Shown piece by piece: positions 1-7,052 of a stretch of DNA of 26,685 nt. The translations under genes were made by a program, and so were the position numbers. Within the stretch, counting starts at the first letter, position 1. Each line of letters starts with the position of its first letter. The DNA lies in NCBI GenBank assembly GCA_046047755.1, contig JBJOHK010000151.1:1-26685 (forward strand), in the 5' to 3' direction. The notes below the pieces were generated by a model. That model saw only the letters and a program-made list of their open reading frames with translations. It had not been told where the DNA came from and searched no databases. Origin of the DNA: JALRLA01 sp046047755. GTDB lineage: Bacteria; Bacteroidota; Bacteroidia; NS11-12g; UBA955.

Positions 1-13
1 CGCTGAGTTTCAT

Positions 14-21
14 TACCTTTG
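14..21 (+). promoter_or_regulatory. Bacteroidota -7 promoter box for queA
   Basis: The sequence TACCTTTG matches the Bacteroidota housekeeping sigma box TAnnTTTG exactly. It lies 30 nt upstream of the queA start, giving a predicted leader of about 25 nt. The -33 TTG element would fall at or before the left edge of the window, so it cannot be judged. Confidence 0.6.
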
Positions 22-51
22 CAACCCCGTTTTTGGGAGTAGTACGCCCTT

Positions 52-1098
52 ATGAAATTAAGCCAGTTTAAATTCGAGTTACCCGAAGAGCTTATCGCTC
101 AGGAACCCTTGAAAACCCGCCACGACAGTCGTTTGTTGGTGGTTGATACCAAAAACCGCAAGGTTGAACACCGCATGTTCAGTGATATTCTGGACATTTT
201 TGACGAGAACGATGTGTTCGTAGTCAACAATACCAAAGTGTTCACGGCTCGAATGTATGGTCAGAAAGAAAAGACGGGGGCTGAAATTGAAGTCTTCTTG
301 TTGCGCGAATTGAATCACGATTTGCGTTTGTGGGATGTATTGGTGGATCCAGCGCGTAAAATTCGCGTGGGCAATAAATTGTATTTTGGGGAAGATGATT
401 TGGTGGCTGAAGTCGTAGACAATACCACCAGCCGCGGTCGTACCATTCGCTTCTTGTTTGACGGAACCGATGAGGAATTTGCCGCCGTCATTAAAAAGTT
501 GGGAGAGACCCCTATTCCGAAATACATCACTCGCCCCGTACAACCTGAAGACGAGTTGTGGTACCAGAGTTTGCATGCCAAGCATGTGGGCGCCGTAGCC
601 GCTCCAGCCGTGCAATTGCACATGACGCGTGAGTTGTTGATGCGCTTGGACATCAAGGGCATTCAGTTTGCCGAAATCACCTTGCATTTGGGTCTTGGTG
701 CCTTCCGCAATGTAGAAGTGGAAGACTTGACCAAGCACAAGATGGACAGTGAGTACTACCGCATCGAACAACAAGCCTGCGACATCGTGAACAAAGGTTT
801 GAGTGAAAAGCGCCGCGTAGTAGCTGTGGGTGGCAGTGTCATGCGCGCCATGGAGTCATCGGTGTCTTCAACCAAAACCTTGAATCCTAGCGAAGGGTGG
901 TCTGATAAATTCATTTTCCCTCAATATGAATTCAATATTGCTAACGCCTTTTTGACCAACTTGCATGCACCCGAGTCGCCCTTGTATATGATGGCCTGTG
1001 CCTACAGCGACTACGACTTCATGATTGATGTATATCAGCAGGCAATCAAAGAGAAATACCGTTTCCTTTGCTACGGAGACGCTATGTTGATTCTCTAA
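52..1098 (+). CDS. queA: S-adenosylmethionine:tRNA ribosyltransferase-isomerase QueA
   Basis: QueA transfers and isomerises the ribosyl part of S-adenosylmethionine onto 7-aminomethyl-7-deazaguanine at the wobble base of certain tRNAs, forming epoxyqueuosine in the cytoplasm. The 348-residue length is normal. The N-terminal LPEELIAQEP segment, the VGAVAAPA stretch followed by QLHMT, the ITLHLGLGAF motif and the C-terminal YGDAMLIL ending all match the family. Some core positions differ from the proteobacterial form (for example LHAPESPL where FHLPxSTL is common), which I take to be a clade variant and not decay. The ATG start lies 30 nt downstream of a clear promoter box. The gene stands alone and converges on the LamG gene across a shared terminator. 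Confidence 0.96.
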   Translation: MKLSQFKFELPEELIAQEPLKTRHDSRLLVVDTKNRKVEHRMFSDILDIFDENDVFVVNNTKVFTARMYGQKEKTGAEIEVFLLRELNHDLRLWDVLVDPARKIRVGNKLYFGEDDLVAEVVDNTTSRGRTIRFLFDGTDEEFAAVIKKLGETPIPKYITRPVQPEDELWYQSLHAKHVGAVAAPAVQLHMTRELLMRLDIKGIQFAEITLHLGLGAFRNVEVEDLTKHKMDSEYYRIEQQACDIVNKGLSEKRRVVAVGGSVMRAMESSVSSTKTLNPSEGWSDKFIFPQYEFNIANAFLTNLHAPESPLYMMACAYSDYDFMIDVYQQAIKEKYRFLCYGDAMLIL

Positions 1099-1117
1099 TT
1101 AGCTCCATTCATGTATA

Positions 1118-1147
1118 AAAAAGGCCCCGATGCATCGGGGCCTTTTT
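1118..1147. terminator. Bidirectional Rho-independent terminator (perfect 30-bp palindrome)
   Basis: The half-site AAAAAGGCCCCGATG is followed directly by its exact reverse complement, so all 30 bases are palindromic. Transcripts in either direction form a GC-rich stem flanked by an A tract and a U tract. It lies between the convergent queA and LamG genes, 19 nt after the queA stop and 2 nt after the LamG stop, and can end both. Confidence 0.93.
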
Positions 1148-1149
1148 CG

Positions 1150-3264
1150 TTACTGGCAAATCCAAGTGATACTCTGTCGTTGGCCAGAAGGCATTTCGCA
1201 TTCCAAAAGGTATATACCCGTGGGTAAGAGGGGTAAGCGATTGGATTTGCTATTCACATGGCCCTCTTGAATCAGGCGCCCACTTCGATCGTATACGCGC
1301 CATTTCTCAGGCTCGGGTTGACCCGGCGTGCTCACTAAGTACGCTTCTCCTGAACTCGGGTTGGGAACTACTTGCACCGAGTTTTTAGCCCAAGCTTCTA
1401 AGCCCATGTGCATGATGGTGATGCATTGACTGGTGTCTTTGCAATTGCCCAGACTCACCACAACCGCATAATCTCCGTCCAAAGCTGGGCTATACCAAGC
1501 AGAAGTAGCACCCGCAATCAAAGTCTGATTGCTGCATTTCATCCAGCGATAGGTGTCGGCCCCGGGAGCGGCAAAGAGGGTGTCGTTAGAGGCGCTAATG
1601 GCGTCGTCCGGCTTGGTGATCCAGATCAAGGTATGCACAGTAGAATCGCATCCGCCGAAAGATTTACCCACCCAAGTGACCATTTGGTCAGAAACGTATG
1701 ATTGGCCGCGCAGACTAGCTACTCGGCAAGCATTTAGCGTATCGTATTGAACGATGGGCTGGAATATAGTCACATGGTAATCGATGATGGAGTCACAGCC
1801 CTGCCAGGTGGAAAACACCTCTGAGTAAACACCTGTACTGGTGTAGGTTTGACCTGAGGGAGAGGTATAGGATTGGCAACCGCTGGCCGTTTCCATTTGG
1901 CGCTGGTTGTAGTGCACGATCAGTTCGAGGTAGTGAAATGAATCGCATCCCTGCCAGGTTTGAGAAACAAACTTGAACGATTGTGAACTCGTTTGGGGCT
2001 TGCCCATTATCCAAGCAGTATCACAAGCCACCAACGTATCATAGGTCGAAACAGGGTGGTTGATTTGGATGTTGTAATGAATGATGGAATCACAACCATT
2101 GACGGTTTTGTAGGACTCGGTGTACTGGCCTGATTGCGTGTAACTAACCCATCCGGGGCTGACAAAAGAGTCACAAGCTTGAACCGAAATACTGGTATCG
2201 AAACTCTTGAAAATGGTGACCTGATAGCGAATGTTGGAATCGCAGCCACGCCAGGTTTGGTACTTCTCAAAGTAGGATCCGTCGGCGTAGTAGACAATTC
2301 CAGCCGGAGAAACGAAACTGTCGCAGCCACTGACCGCATAGGCTTTGTTTACTTTTCCAATCGTCAATTTGATGGTGATTACAGAATCGCATCCGAAAGC
2401 ATTGCTGATGATATCGTTGTAAGTGCCTGAAAAGGAATAAGTCTTGCCGCTAGGGGCCGTGTAAGTACTACAGGCAAAAGTGGTCAAAGAAGAAGCGGTA
2501 TTGCCACCTTTCAAATTGGCACCGCTGATCCAATTGGATGAGCTACCGCTGAGGGCAAAGTTGTATAGGGTGCCGTGATTGGAGTTCCCTGAATAATCGG
2601 TGGCTGTCTTTTTGCTGCTGTTGTTTCCTGAGGAGGTCCCCTCACTCAATTTATAATAAGCTTTTACTCGGCTGGGAACCTTGCAAAACTCTTCGTTGTA
2701 ATGGGCTTTGATCAGGGAGTCAGACAATACTTGTTCGTAGCATCTAACTTCGTCAATATCGCCTTCGAACATATTGGTATTGTCGATTCTCATTCCAATT
2801 CGAAGTGGCATAGAGGAAGAGGTATTGACAGTAGTAGGGATACTGCCTGTCGTATCCAATTTTCCATCTACATACAATCGAAAAGGGGCCGAACTGTTGC
2901 TAGGATCATAACTAACTCCAACATGGTGCCAATTGCCATCGTTCAGAACGGTTTGGCCCATTAGACCCGACCCTCCTACCTCAATGCGAAGTTTGTTTCC
3001 GAATAGGAGGTTGAGTGTAAAGCGATTGCCGGTACTCATAGCTCCGTAATCGCAAATGACTTTTTGCTTTCCCCCGTTGTTGGGGTCACAGTTGGCGGTG
3101 GTGCGAATCCAGGCTTCGATGGTTCGAGCCCCTGTGCCGCTCACTCCCGCATATTTGGTTTCGACATAATCATCGGTCCCATCAAAATTCAGAGCAATTT
3201 TTTGTGCCGATAAGGCGGTTACGACGCTAAAAGCTATCAGTAAAAATCCTTTTCTCCAGTACAT
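1150..3264 (-). CDS. Secreted LamG-domain protein with cysteine repeats and T9SS sorting tail
   Basis: This 704-residue protein is predicted to be exported and then carried to the cell surface or outside by the type IX secretion system. Residues 1-20 are a signal peptide (positive start, hydrophobic core, SAQ cleavage). Residues about 22-195 form a LamG/concanavalin A-like fold, with the typical start ALNFDGTDDYVE and the LYVDGK strand. A fragment resembling the start of a second LamG domain follows (AYYKLSEG, DYSGNSNHGTLYNFALSG, about 202-240). Residues 261-549 hold six repeats of 49-50 residues, each with a Cys pair. Residues about 553-616 look Ig/PKD-like. Residues about 628-704 match the Por sorting domain (VVPNPSSGE, VYDRSGRLI, LPTGIYLL). 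The substrate or ligand is unknown; adhesion or glycan binding is a family-level guess. I see no convincing promoter box upstream. Confidence 0.88.
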   Translation of the reverse strand: MYWRKGFLLIAFSVVTALSAQKIALNFDGTDDYVETKYAGVSGTGARTIEAWIRTTANCDPNNGGKQKVICDYGAMSTGNRFTLNLLFGNKLRIEVGGSGLMGQTVLNDGNWHHVGVSYDPSNSSAPFRLYVDGKLDTTGSIPTTVNTSSSMPLRIGMRIDNTNMFEGDIDEVRCYEQVLSDSLIKAHYNEEFCKVPSRVKAYYKLSEGTSSGNNSSKKTATDYSGNSNHGTLYNFALSGSSSNWISGANLKGGNTASSLTTFACSTYTAPSGKTYSFSGTYNDIISNAFGCDSVITIKLTIGKVNKAYAVSGCDSFVSPAGIVYYADGSYFEKYQTWRGCDSNIRYQVTIFKSFDTSISVQACDSFVSPGWVSYTQSGQYTESYKTVNGCDSIIHYNIQINHPVSTYDTLVACDTAWIMGKPQTSSQSFKFVSQTWQGCDSFHYLELIVHYNQRQMETASGCQSYTSPSGQTYTSTGVYSEVFSTWQGCDSIIDYHVTIFQPIVQYDTLNACRVASLRGQSYVSDQMVTWVGKSFGGCDSTVHTLIWITKPDDAISASNDTLFAAPGADTYRWMKCSNQTLIAGATSAWYSPALDGDYAVVVSLGNCKDTSQCITIMHMGLEAWAKNSVQVVPNPSSGEAYLVSTPGQPEPEKWRVYDRSGRLIQEGHVNSKSNRLPLLPTGIYLLECEMPSGQRQSITWICQ
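1618..2484 (-). repeat. Six tandem cysteine-pair repeats (49-50 residues) in the LamG protein
   Basis: The first Cys of each unit falls at residues 265, 314, 364, 414, 463 and 513. The second, inside a GCDS motif, falls at 292, 341, 391, 440, 490 and 539. The period is 49 or 50 residues throughout. A typical unit reads ACDSFVSPxG, then a Gly-Tyr strand, then GCDSIIxY and a short beta segment. The repeats have diverged at the DNA level, so this is a protein repeat and not a recent duplication. Units 4 and 6 are the most degenerate. Confidence 0.9.
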
Positions 3265-3322
3265 AATAATGCAAGTTATGAGGATAGATTTACATTTTCA
3301 TGCAAACCGCAGGCGGTCGCCG

Positions 3323-4426
3323 TTAATCCTGTTTGAAATGCTGAAAATCAAAGCATTGGTACGAGTCATTCCCGATTTTTTCGGTGCTTATACAGATGGC
3401 TGATTCCAGATGCTTCTTTGAAAAATTGAGCAAACCCGTTGAAGGAGAAATCGATTGCGGAGCCTGGTACAAATGCACTTCATCAATTAGTTGCTGGTTG
3501 AGCATAGATTCGGCTAGTTCGGGTCCCGATTCAACCAATAAGGCCGCGAGTTCAAAACGAGCGTATATCGCATGGAAGAGTTCTTTTAAGGGGGCTCGCC
3601 CATCTGAAAAGGCTAAGGGTATGATTTCTACGTCCTTTGAATGTTCTGGGGTGTTATGATCCTGATCGCAGACCAAATAGATGCGGCTATGCTTGCGAGG
3701 GTAAAACAGATTCAAATCGGGTCGATGCAGCAATGAGCCCGTACGGTCAATGACCACCACGCTCAATTCTTTGGTTTCATCTTCTAAACGTACGTTTAAC
3801 CAAGGGTTGTCGATCATCACGGTTTTGGCCGTGGTGAGAATAGCGTCTACTCCCTCTCGCAACTCTTGGTGGGAGTGAGTTCGAGATTCGCGGCCACTGA
3901 TAGGGGTTCCAGTTCCAAGTTGAGCGGTAACATAGCCGTTGCTCGATTCGGCCATTTTGAGTTTGATATAGGGTCTTTTGTGAACCTGGTTTACCCAAAA
4001 CGCCTTATTGATTTCAATGGCCTCTGTCATGGGTGAATAGTGAACGATTACACCATTTTTCTGCAACAATTCAAGGCCATTTACTTTGGGGTTAGGGTCA
4101 ATGGATGCCACCCAGACCTCGGGAATGCGGTGATGCAAAATAAGGCTGCAACAGGCGGGCGTTCGACCCACGTGAGAACAGGGTTCAAGGGAGACAAACA
4201 ATCGACATTGATCAAGCCTAGCCCCATTTTTCAAGGCCTCTTGAATGGCGAACACCTCGGCATGAGGCTGCCCCAACGCTGGGTGATAGCCCCTGCCAAC
4301 CACGTTATTATGGGCATCCAAAAGGAGGGCTCCTACCCTCGGATTGGGCCGAACTTGATGGGGATCGGCCTCTTGTGCGAGGGCTATTGTTTCAAGTAAC
4401 CAAGGGTTTCCGAGTGAATCCTCCAT
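3323..4426 (-). CDS. ribD: Bifunctional riboflavin deaminase/reductase RibD
   Basis: RibD carries out the second and third steps from GTP to riboflavin: deamination of the pyrimidinone, then NADPH-dependent reduction of the ribosyl side chain. The N-terminal deaminase (about 1-145) has the zinc motif HAE at 55-57 and PCSHVGRTPAC at 82-92, giving ligands His55, Cys83 and Cys92. The reductase domain occupies about 150-367, starting near KRPYIKLKMAESSNGY. The 367-residue length is normal for the fused enzyme. The gene diverges from ribE across 30 bp. A weak box (TAATTTCG on the minus strand at 4445-4438, one mismatch) lies 11 nt before its ATG. The adjacent riboflavin genes confirm the assignment. 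Confidence 0.96.
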   Translation of the reverse strand: MEDSLGNPWLLETIALAQEADPHQVRPNPRVGALLLDAHNNVVGRGYHPALGQPHAEVFAIQEALKNGARLDQCRLFVSLEPCSHVGRTPACCSLILHHRIPEVWVASIDPNPKVNGLELLQKNGVIVHYSPMTEAIEINKAFWVNQVHKRPYIKLKMAESSNGYVTAQLGTGTPISGRESRTHSHQELREGVDAILTTAKTVMIDNPWLNVRLEDETKELSVVVIDRTGSLLHRPDLNLFYPRKHSRIYLVCDQDHNTPEHSKDVEIIPLAFSDGRAPLKELFHAIYARFELAALLVESGPELAESMLNQQLIDEVHLYQAPQSISPSTGLLNFSKKHLESAICISTEKIGNDSYQCFDFQHFKQD

Positions 4427-4433
4427 AAATTTG
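4426..4433 (+). promoter_or_regulatory. -7 promoter box for ribE-ribBA-ribH
   Basis: TAAATTTG matches TAnnTTTG exactly and overlaps the ribD start codon on the other strand. It predicts a leader of roughly 20 nt before the ribE ATG, far too short for an FMN riboswitch. No TTG element is seen at the usual spacing. Confidence 0.55.
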
Positions 4434-4456
4434 CACCCGAAATTACCGAAATATTC

Positions 4457-5041
4457 ATGTTTACAGGCATTGTGGGTTCGGGCAAAATCGCCCGTGTAGA
4501 ACGATCAAATGATCGAATCAGATTGGGTCTTCGGGCTGAAGATCATTACCCCGAGTGTCAATTGGGTGATAGCGTAGCCGTCGACGGCATGTGCTTAACA
4601 GTCGAGGAAAAGGTAGACGGTGAGATGGTGTTTTTCGTTTCATCTGAGACCATTGACAAGACCATAGTTCGGCACTACGAAACGGGTCGATTGGTGAATG
4701 TGGAGTTGCCTTTGAGGCCTCAAGATCGCATGGGTGGACACCATGTCTTGGGCCATGTAGATTGTACGGCTAGGGTTCATTCAGTAGATAAAGCTCTCAG
4801 CGCATGGTTCATTCAAATTCAAATACCTGAACCATTCCTGCCTTACCTTGTTTACAAAGGATCTGTAGCGGTAAACGGTGTTAGCTTGACAGTCAATGCC
4901 ATTCATGGTAATGCAATGGAACTATGCATCATTCCCGTTACGGTTCAAAAAACAAACTTTCAAACTCTGGAATCAGGAGATGAAGTCAATATGGAATTTG
5001 ACATTTTAGCGAAATACACAGAAAGGTTACTAAAGAAGTGA
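4457..5041 (+). CDS. ribE: Riboflavin synthase alpha chain
   Basis: Riboflavin synthase dismutates two molecules of 6,7-dimethyl-8-ribityllumazine into riboflavin and the pyrimidinedione, which is recycled. The 194-residue protein begins with the hallmark MFTGIV and has the two lumazine-binding barrels expected: about 1-87 (with DGMCLTVE) and about 97-185 (with VNGVSLTVN). GGHHVLGHVD joins the halves. The start is set by the MFTGI motif. The stop codon overlaps the GTG start of ribBA by 4 nt (GTGA), suggesting coupled translation. Confidence 0.97.
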   Translation: MFTGIVGSGKIARVERSNDRIRLGLRAEDHYPECQLGDSVAVDGMCLTVEEKVDGEMVFFVSSETIDKTIVRHYETGRLVNVELPLRPQDRMGGHHVLGHVDCTARVHSVDKALSAWFIQIQIPEPFLPYLVYKGSVAVNGVSLTVNAIHGNAMELCIIPVTVQKTNFQTLESGDEVNMEFDILAKYTERLLKK

Positions 5042-6282
5042 CACAGCCGATTTTTGACAGCGTAGAAGAGGCTCTGAAGGCCTTTTCAAATGGCGAGCCT
5101 ATTGTCGTTGTAGATGATGAACACCGCGAGAACGAAGGAGATATCGTATTTGCGGCCAGTCAATGCACACCCGATAAAATCAATTTTTGCATACAAGAGG
5201 GTGGAGGTTTGGTATGCGTAGCCTTGGGGCCCGAGAGGACCCTTGAGTTGGGTTTGAACAAAGTGCCGTCCAATAAAAAAGACCCCTTGTCTACGGCATT
5301 TTTGGATTCAGTCGATGCGGTTCAAAGCCATGGAGTGAGTACCGGTATTTCGGCCTCTGACCGTTCCATCACTACTCGATTGTTGGCCTCTTCAGGCACT
5401 CTGATAGGCGACTTTTCTGTGCCTGGTCATGTGTTCCCTTTGCGGGCTGTGCCTGGTGGCTTGTTGGCCCGTAGAGGCCATACAGAAGCGGCTGTTGACC
5501 TTTGCAAGCTGACCCAGCAGTCTGAAGCAGCGGTCATCTGTGAAATCTTGGACAAAGACGGTACCATGTTGCGCCGCCAGGGCCTTCGATCTTTTTCTGA
5601 TCGCCATGGCTTGAAGATGATTTCCATCGAACAGTTGCACGCGTATTTGGAACAACAGCCTTTGTCTTCCGCTCCTGTTAAACTGCAGCGGCTTTGCCAT
5701 AGGGTTTCAGCATCCAGCCTTCAAACAAAATACGGAGAATTCACGATTCAAGTATATAAGTCAATAGCAACCGGGGTGGAGCATTCTGTTTTGAGTCAAA
5801 AGAACAACCTAGATGCCAAGCCGATTCTGCGCTTGCACAGCGAATGCCAAACAGGCGATGTTTTTGGTAGTCTGCGCTGCGATTGTGGAGATCAACTGCA
5901 GTCAGCCCTAAAAAAGATTGCAGAGATAGGTCACGGTCATTTGGTTTACCTCAAAGGGCAAGAGGGCAGAGGTATAGGATTGGGCAATAAAATTGCCGCC
6001 TATTCGCTGCAAGAGAAGGGCTTGAATACCTATGAAGCCAATGAACAATTGGGTTACCCGATTGATGCTCGGCACTATGCTGAAGCGGCTGATATTGTAG
6101 CACAATTGGGATTGGATGAGTTTGTCTTGATGACCAACAATCCTGACAAAGTAGCTGCATTGACTAAAGCGGGATTTGCCTTTGAGGTAGATTCAATTCC
6201 AGTGCGACCCAATGCCCACAATCTCCAATACTTAACCGATAAAAAGATCCTCGGACAGCACCACATTACCTTTGAATCATGA
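5038..6282 (+). CDS. ribBA: 3,4-dihydroxy-2-butanone 4-phosphate synthase / GTP cyclohydrolase II
   Basis: This fusion supplies both branches of riboflavin synthesis: the N-terminal domain makes the four-carbon unit from ribulose 5-phosphate, and the C-terminal domain opens GTP. The DHBP synthase half (about 1-205) carries DDEHRENEGD at 26-35 and the HTEAAVDL motif near 148-155. The cyclohydrolase half (about 215-414) has the zinc site SECxTGDVFGS then RCDCGDQL, giving Cys270, Cys281 and Cys283, and GQEGRGIGL at 307-315. Both active sites look complete, and the 414-residue length is normal. Translation appears to start at a GTG inside the ribE stop overlap. The end overlaps ribH by ATGA. Confidence 0.96.
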   Translation: MTQPIFDSVEEALKAFSNGEPIVVVDDEHRENEGDIVFAASQCTPDKINFCIQEGGGLVCVALGPERTLELGLNKVPSNKKDPLSTAFLDSVDAVQSHGVSTGISASDRSITTRLLASSGTLIGDFSVPGHVFPLRAVPGGLLARRGHTEAAVDLCKLTQQSEAAVICEILDKDGTMLRRQGLRSFSDRHGLKMISIEQLHAYLEQQPLSSAPVKLQRLCHRVSASSLQTKYGEFTIQVYKSIATGVEHSVLSQKNNLDAKPILRLHSECQTGDVFGSLRCDCGDQLQSALKKIAEIGHGHLVYLKGQEGRGIGLGNKIAAYSLQEKGLNTYEANEQLGYPIDARHYAEAADIVAQLGLDEFVLMTNNPDKVAALTKAGFAFEVDSIPVRPNAHNLQYLTDKKILGQHHITFES

Positions 6283-6692
6283 TAGCCATTGTTAAAGCTG
6301 ATTTCAACCAAGAGATCACCGGCCCTTTGTTGAAGGGATGCATAGATTGCCTCAAAGAGCAGAAAGCTTCGTATGAACTCTTCGAGGTTCCGGGGGCTGT
6401 GGAAACGGTGGCCTTGAGCAAAAAGCTCATGGACACGGGTAGCTACAAGAGTATCATTGTTTTGGGTGCTATAGTGAAAGGTGATACCGATCATTATGAG
6501 TATGTCTGCAATTTCGTGACCCATGGTATTGCTACCTTGTCGGCTTCGGCTCATATTCCGATCATTTTTGGGGTGTTGACTACCCAGACCGAAGAGTTGG
6601 CGTTGGAGCGCGCTCTTCCTGAGCGCATGAACAAAGGCGCTGAGTTTGCCGAAACAGCCCTGACTATGATGGGCTTGTTCGCTAACATTTAA
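6279..6692 (+). CDS. ribH: 6,7-dimethyl-8-ribityllumazine synthase (short form)
   Basis: Lumazine synthase condenses the RibBA four-carbon product with the pyrimidinedione, the penultimate step of riboflavin synthesis, normally as a pentamer or 60-mer shell. The family motifs are present: IAIVKADFN at the start, EVPGAVE at 36-42, GAIVKGDTDHYEYV at 63-76 with the expected catalytic His72, and FGVLTT at 97-102. At 137 residues it is somewhat shorter than the usual 150-160, because both ends are trimmed, and position 41 has Val where Phe is usual (PGAFE). The ATG overlaps the ribBA stop by 4 nt. Its position after ribE-ribBA makes the assignment firm. Confidence 0.93.
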   Translation: MIAIVKADFNQEITGPLLKGCIDCLKEQKASYELFEVPGAVETVALSKKLMDTGSYKSIIVLGAIVKGDTDHYEYVCNFVTHGIATLSASAHIPIIFGVLTTQTEELALERALPERMNKGAEFAETALTMMGLFANI

Positions 6693-6763
6693 TCGATTTT
6701 TTAATCTGGATTGCCTCGTTCGGCTGTCGCCGAACTCGGCGAACCTGGGGGGCGGTCTTACCC

Positions 6764-6815
6764 AAGGCCCGGCTTCCCCGCTCAGCGGGGAAGGGGCCTT
6801 TCTTTTTTCTTCTTT
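6764..6815 (+). terminator. Rho-independent terminator after ribH
   Basis: A long GC-rich hairpin runs from AAGGCCC at 6764 to GGGCCTT ending at 6800. It has a TCA loop and a 2-nt bulge in the left arm, and is followed by a T-rich run (TTTCTTTTTTCTTCTTT) on the plus strand. It lies about 70 nt after the ribH stop and should end the riboflavin transcript. Confidence 0.85.
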
Positions 6816-6844
6816 GGCTCAACCCTTCGGCTTGGCCAGCGCTG

Positions 6845-6883
6845 AAAAAAGAAAGGCCCAGCAGCCAAAGGCTGCTGGGCCTT
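6845..6883 (-). terminator. Rho-independent terminator of the tRNA-Leu gene
   Basis: On the minus strand, a 14-bp perfect stem (AAGGCCCAGCAGCC with its complement, 3-nt loop; 6853-6883) is followed by a T-rich run (6845-6854). It begins 1 nt beyond the tRNA discriminator base, so the primary transcript has almost no trailer other than the hairpin. Confidence 0.88.
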
Positions 6884-6884
6884 G

Positions 6885-6968
6885 TGCCCAGTACTGGATT
6901 CGAACCAGCACGTCCTTGCGAACACCACCCCCTCAAGATGGCGTGTCTACCAATTTCACCAACTGGGC
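6885..6968 (-). tRNA. tRNA-Leu, anticodon GAG
   Basis: This is an 84-nt class II tRNA on the minus strand. The acceptor arms GCCCAGT and ACTGGGC pair fully. The anticodon stem CCATC/GGTGG encloses the loop TTGAGGG, giving anticodon GAG (6932-6934), which reads CUC and CUU. A variable arm (TTC, GCAA, GGA) and the T arm with TTCGAAT follow, with discriminator A at 6885. The 3' CCA is not encoded and must be added. D-arm residues AATTGGTAGACAC fit leucine tRNAs. It has its own promoter box and terminator, so it is a single-gene unit. Confidence 0.96.
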
Positions 6969-7002
6969 TTTTGCACCGAGGTGCCCCGGGTGAACGGGGT
7001 TG

Positions 7003-7010
7003 CAAATATA
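7003..7010 (-). promoter_or_regulatory. -7 promoter box for tRNA-Leu
   Basis: TATATTTG on the minus strand is an exact TAnnTTTG match. Its 3' end lies 34 nt before the mature tRNA 5' end. The intervening leader contains a small GC-rich palindrome (GCACCGAGGTGC, 6973-6984). No TTG element is found at standard spacing; the nearest TTTG is only 12 nt upstream. Confidence 0.55.
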
Positions 7011-7052
7011 AAGCTTGAGGGCCAAAGGAAATTCCTTGACCTGGAATAAAAA

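Noticed and set aside
79..774. 231-codon minus-strand open frame opposite queA
   Set aside because: queA is unambiguous on the plus strand; the antisense frame has no recognisable domain or start context.
3265..3322. Possible terminator (ACCGC-AG-GCGGT) after ribD
   Set aside because: Only a 5-bp stem with a 2-nt loop and no proper T run on the minus strand, so not enough to call; no clear promoter box for the LamG gene was seen here either.
6682..7005. Open frame of 107 codons on the minus strand across the tRNA and terminators
   Set aside because: It reads through the tRNA-Leu gene, both terminators and the end of ribH; its product is a chance translation of structured RNA sequence.
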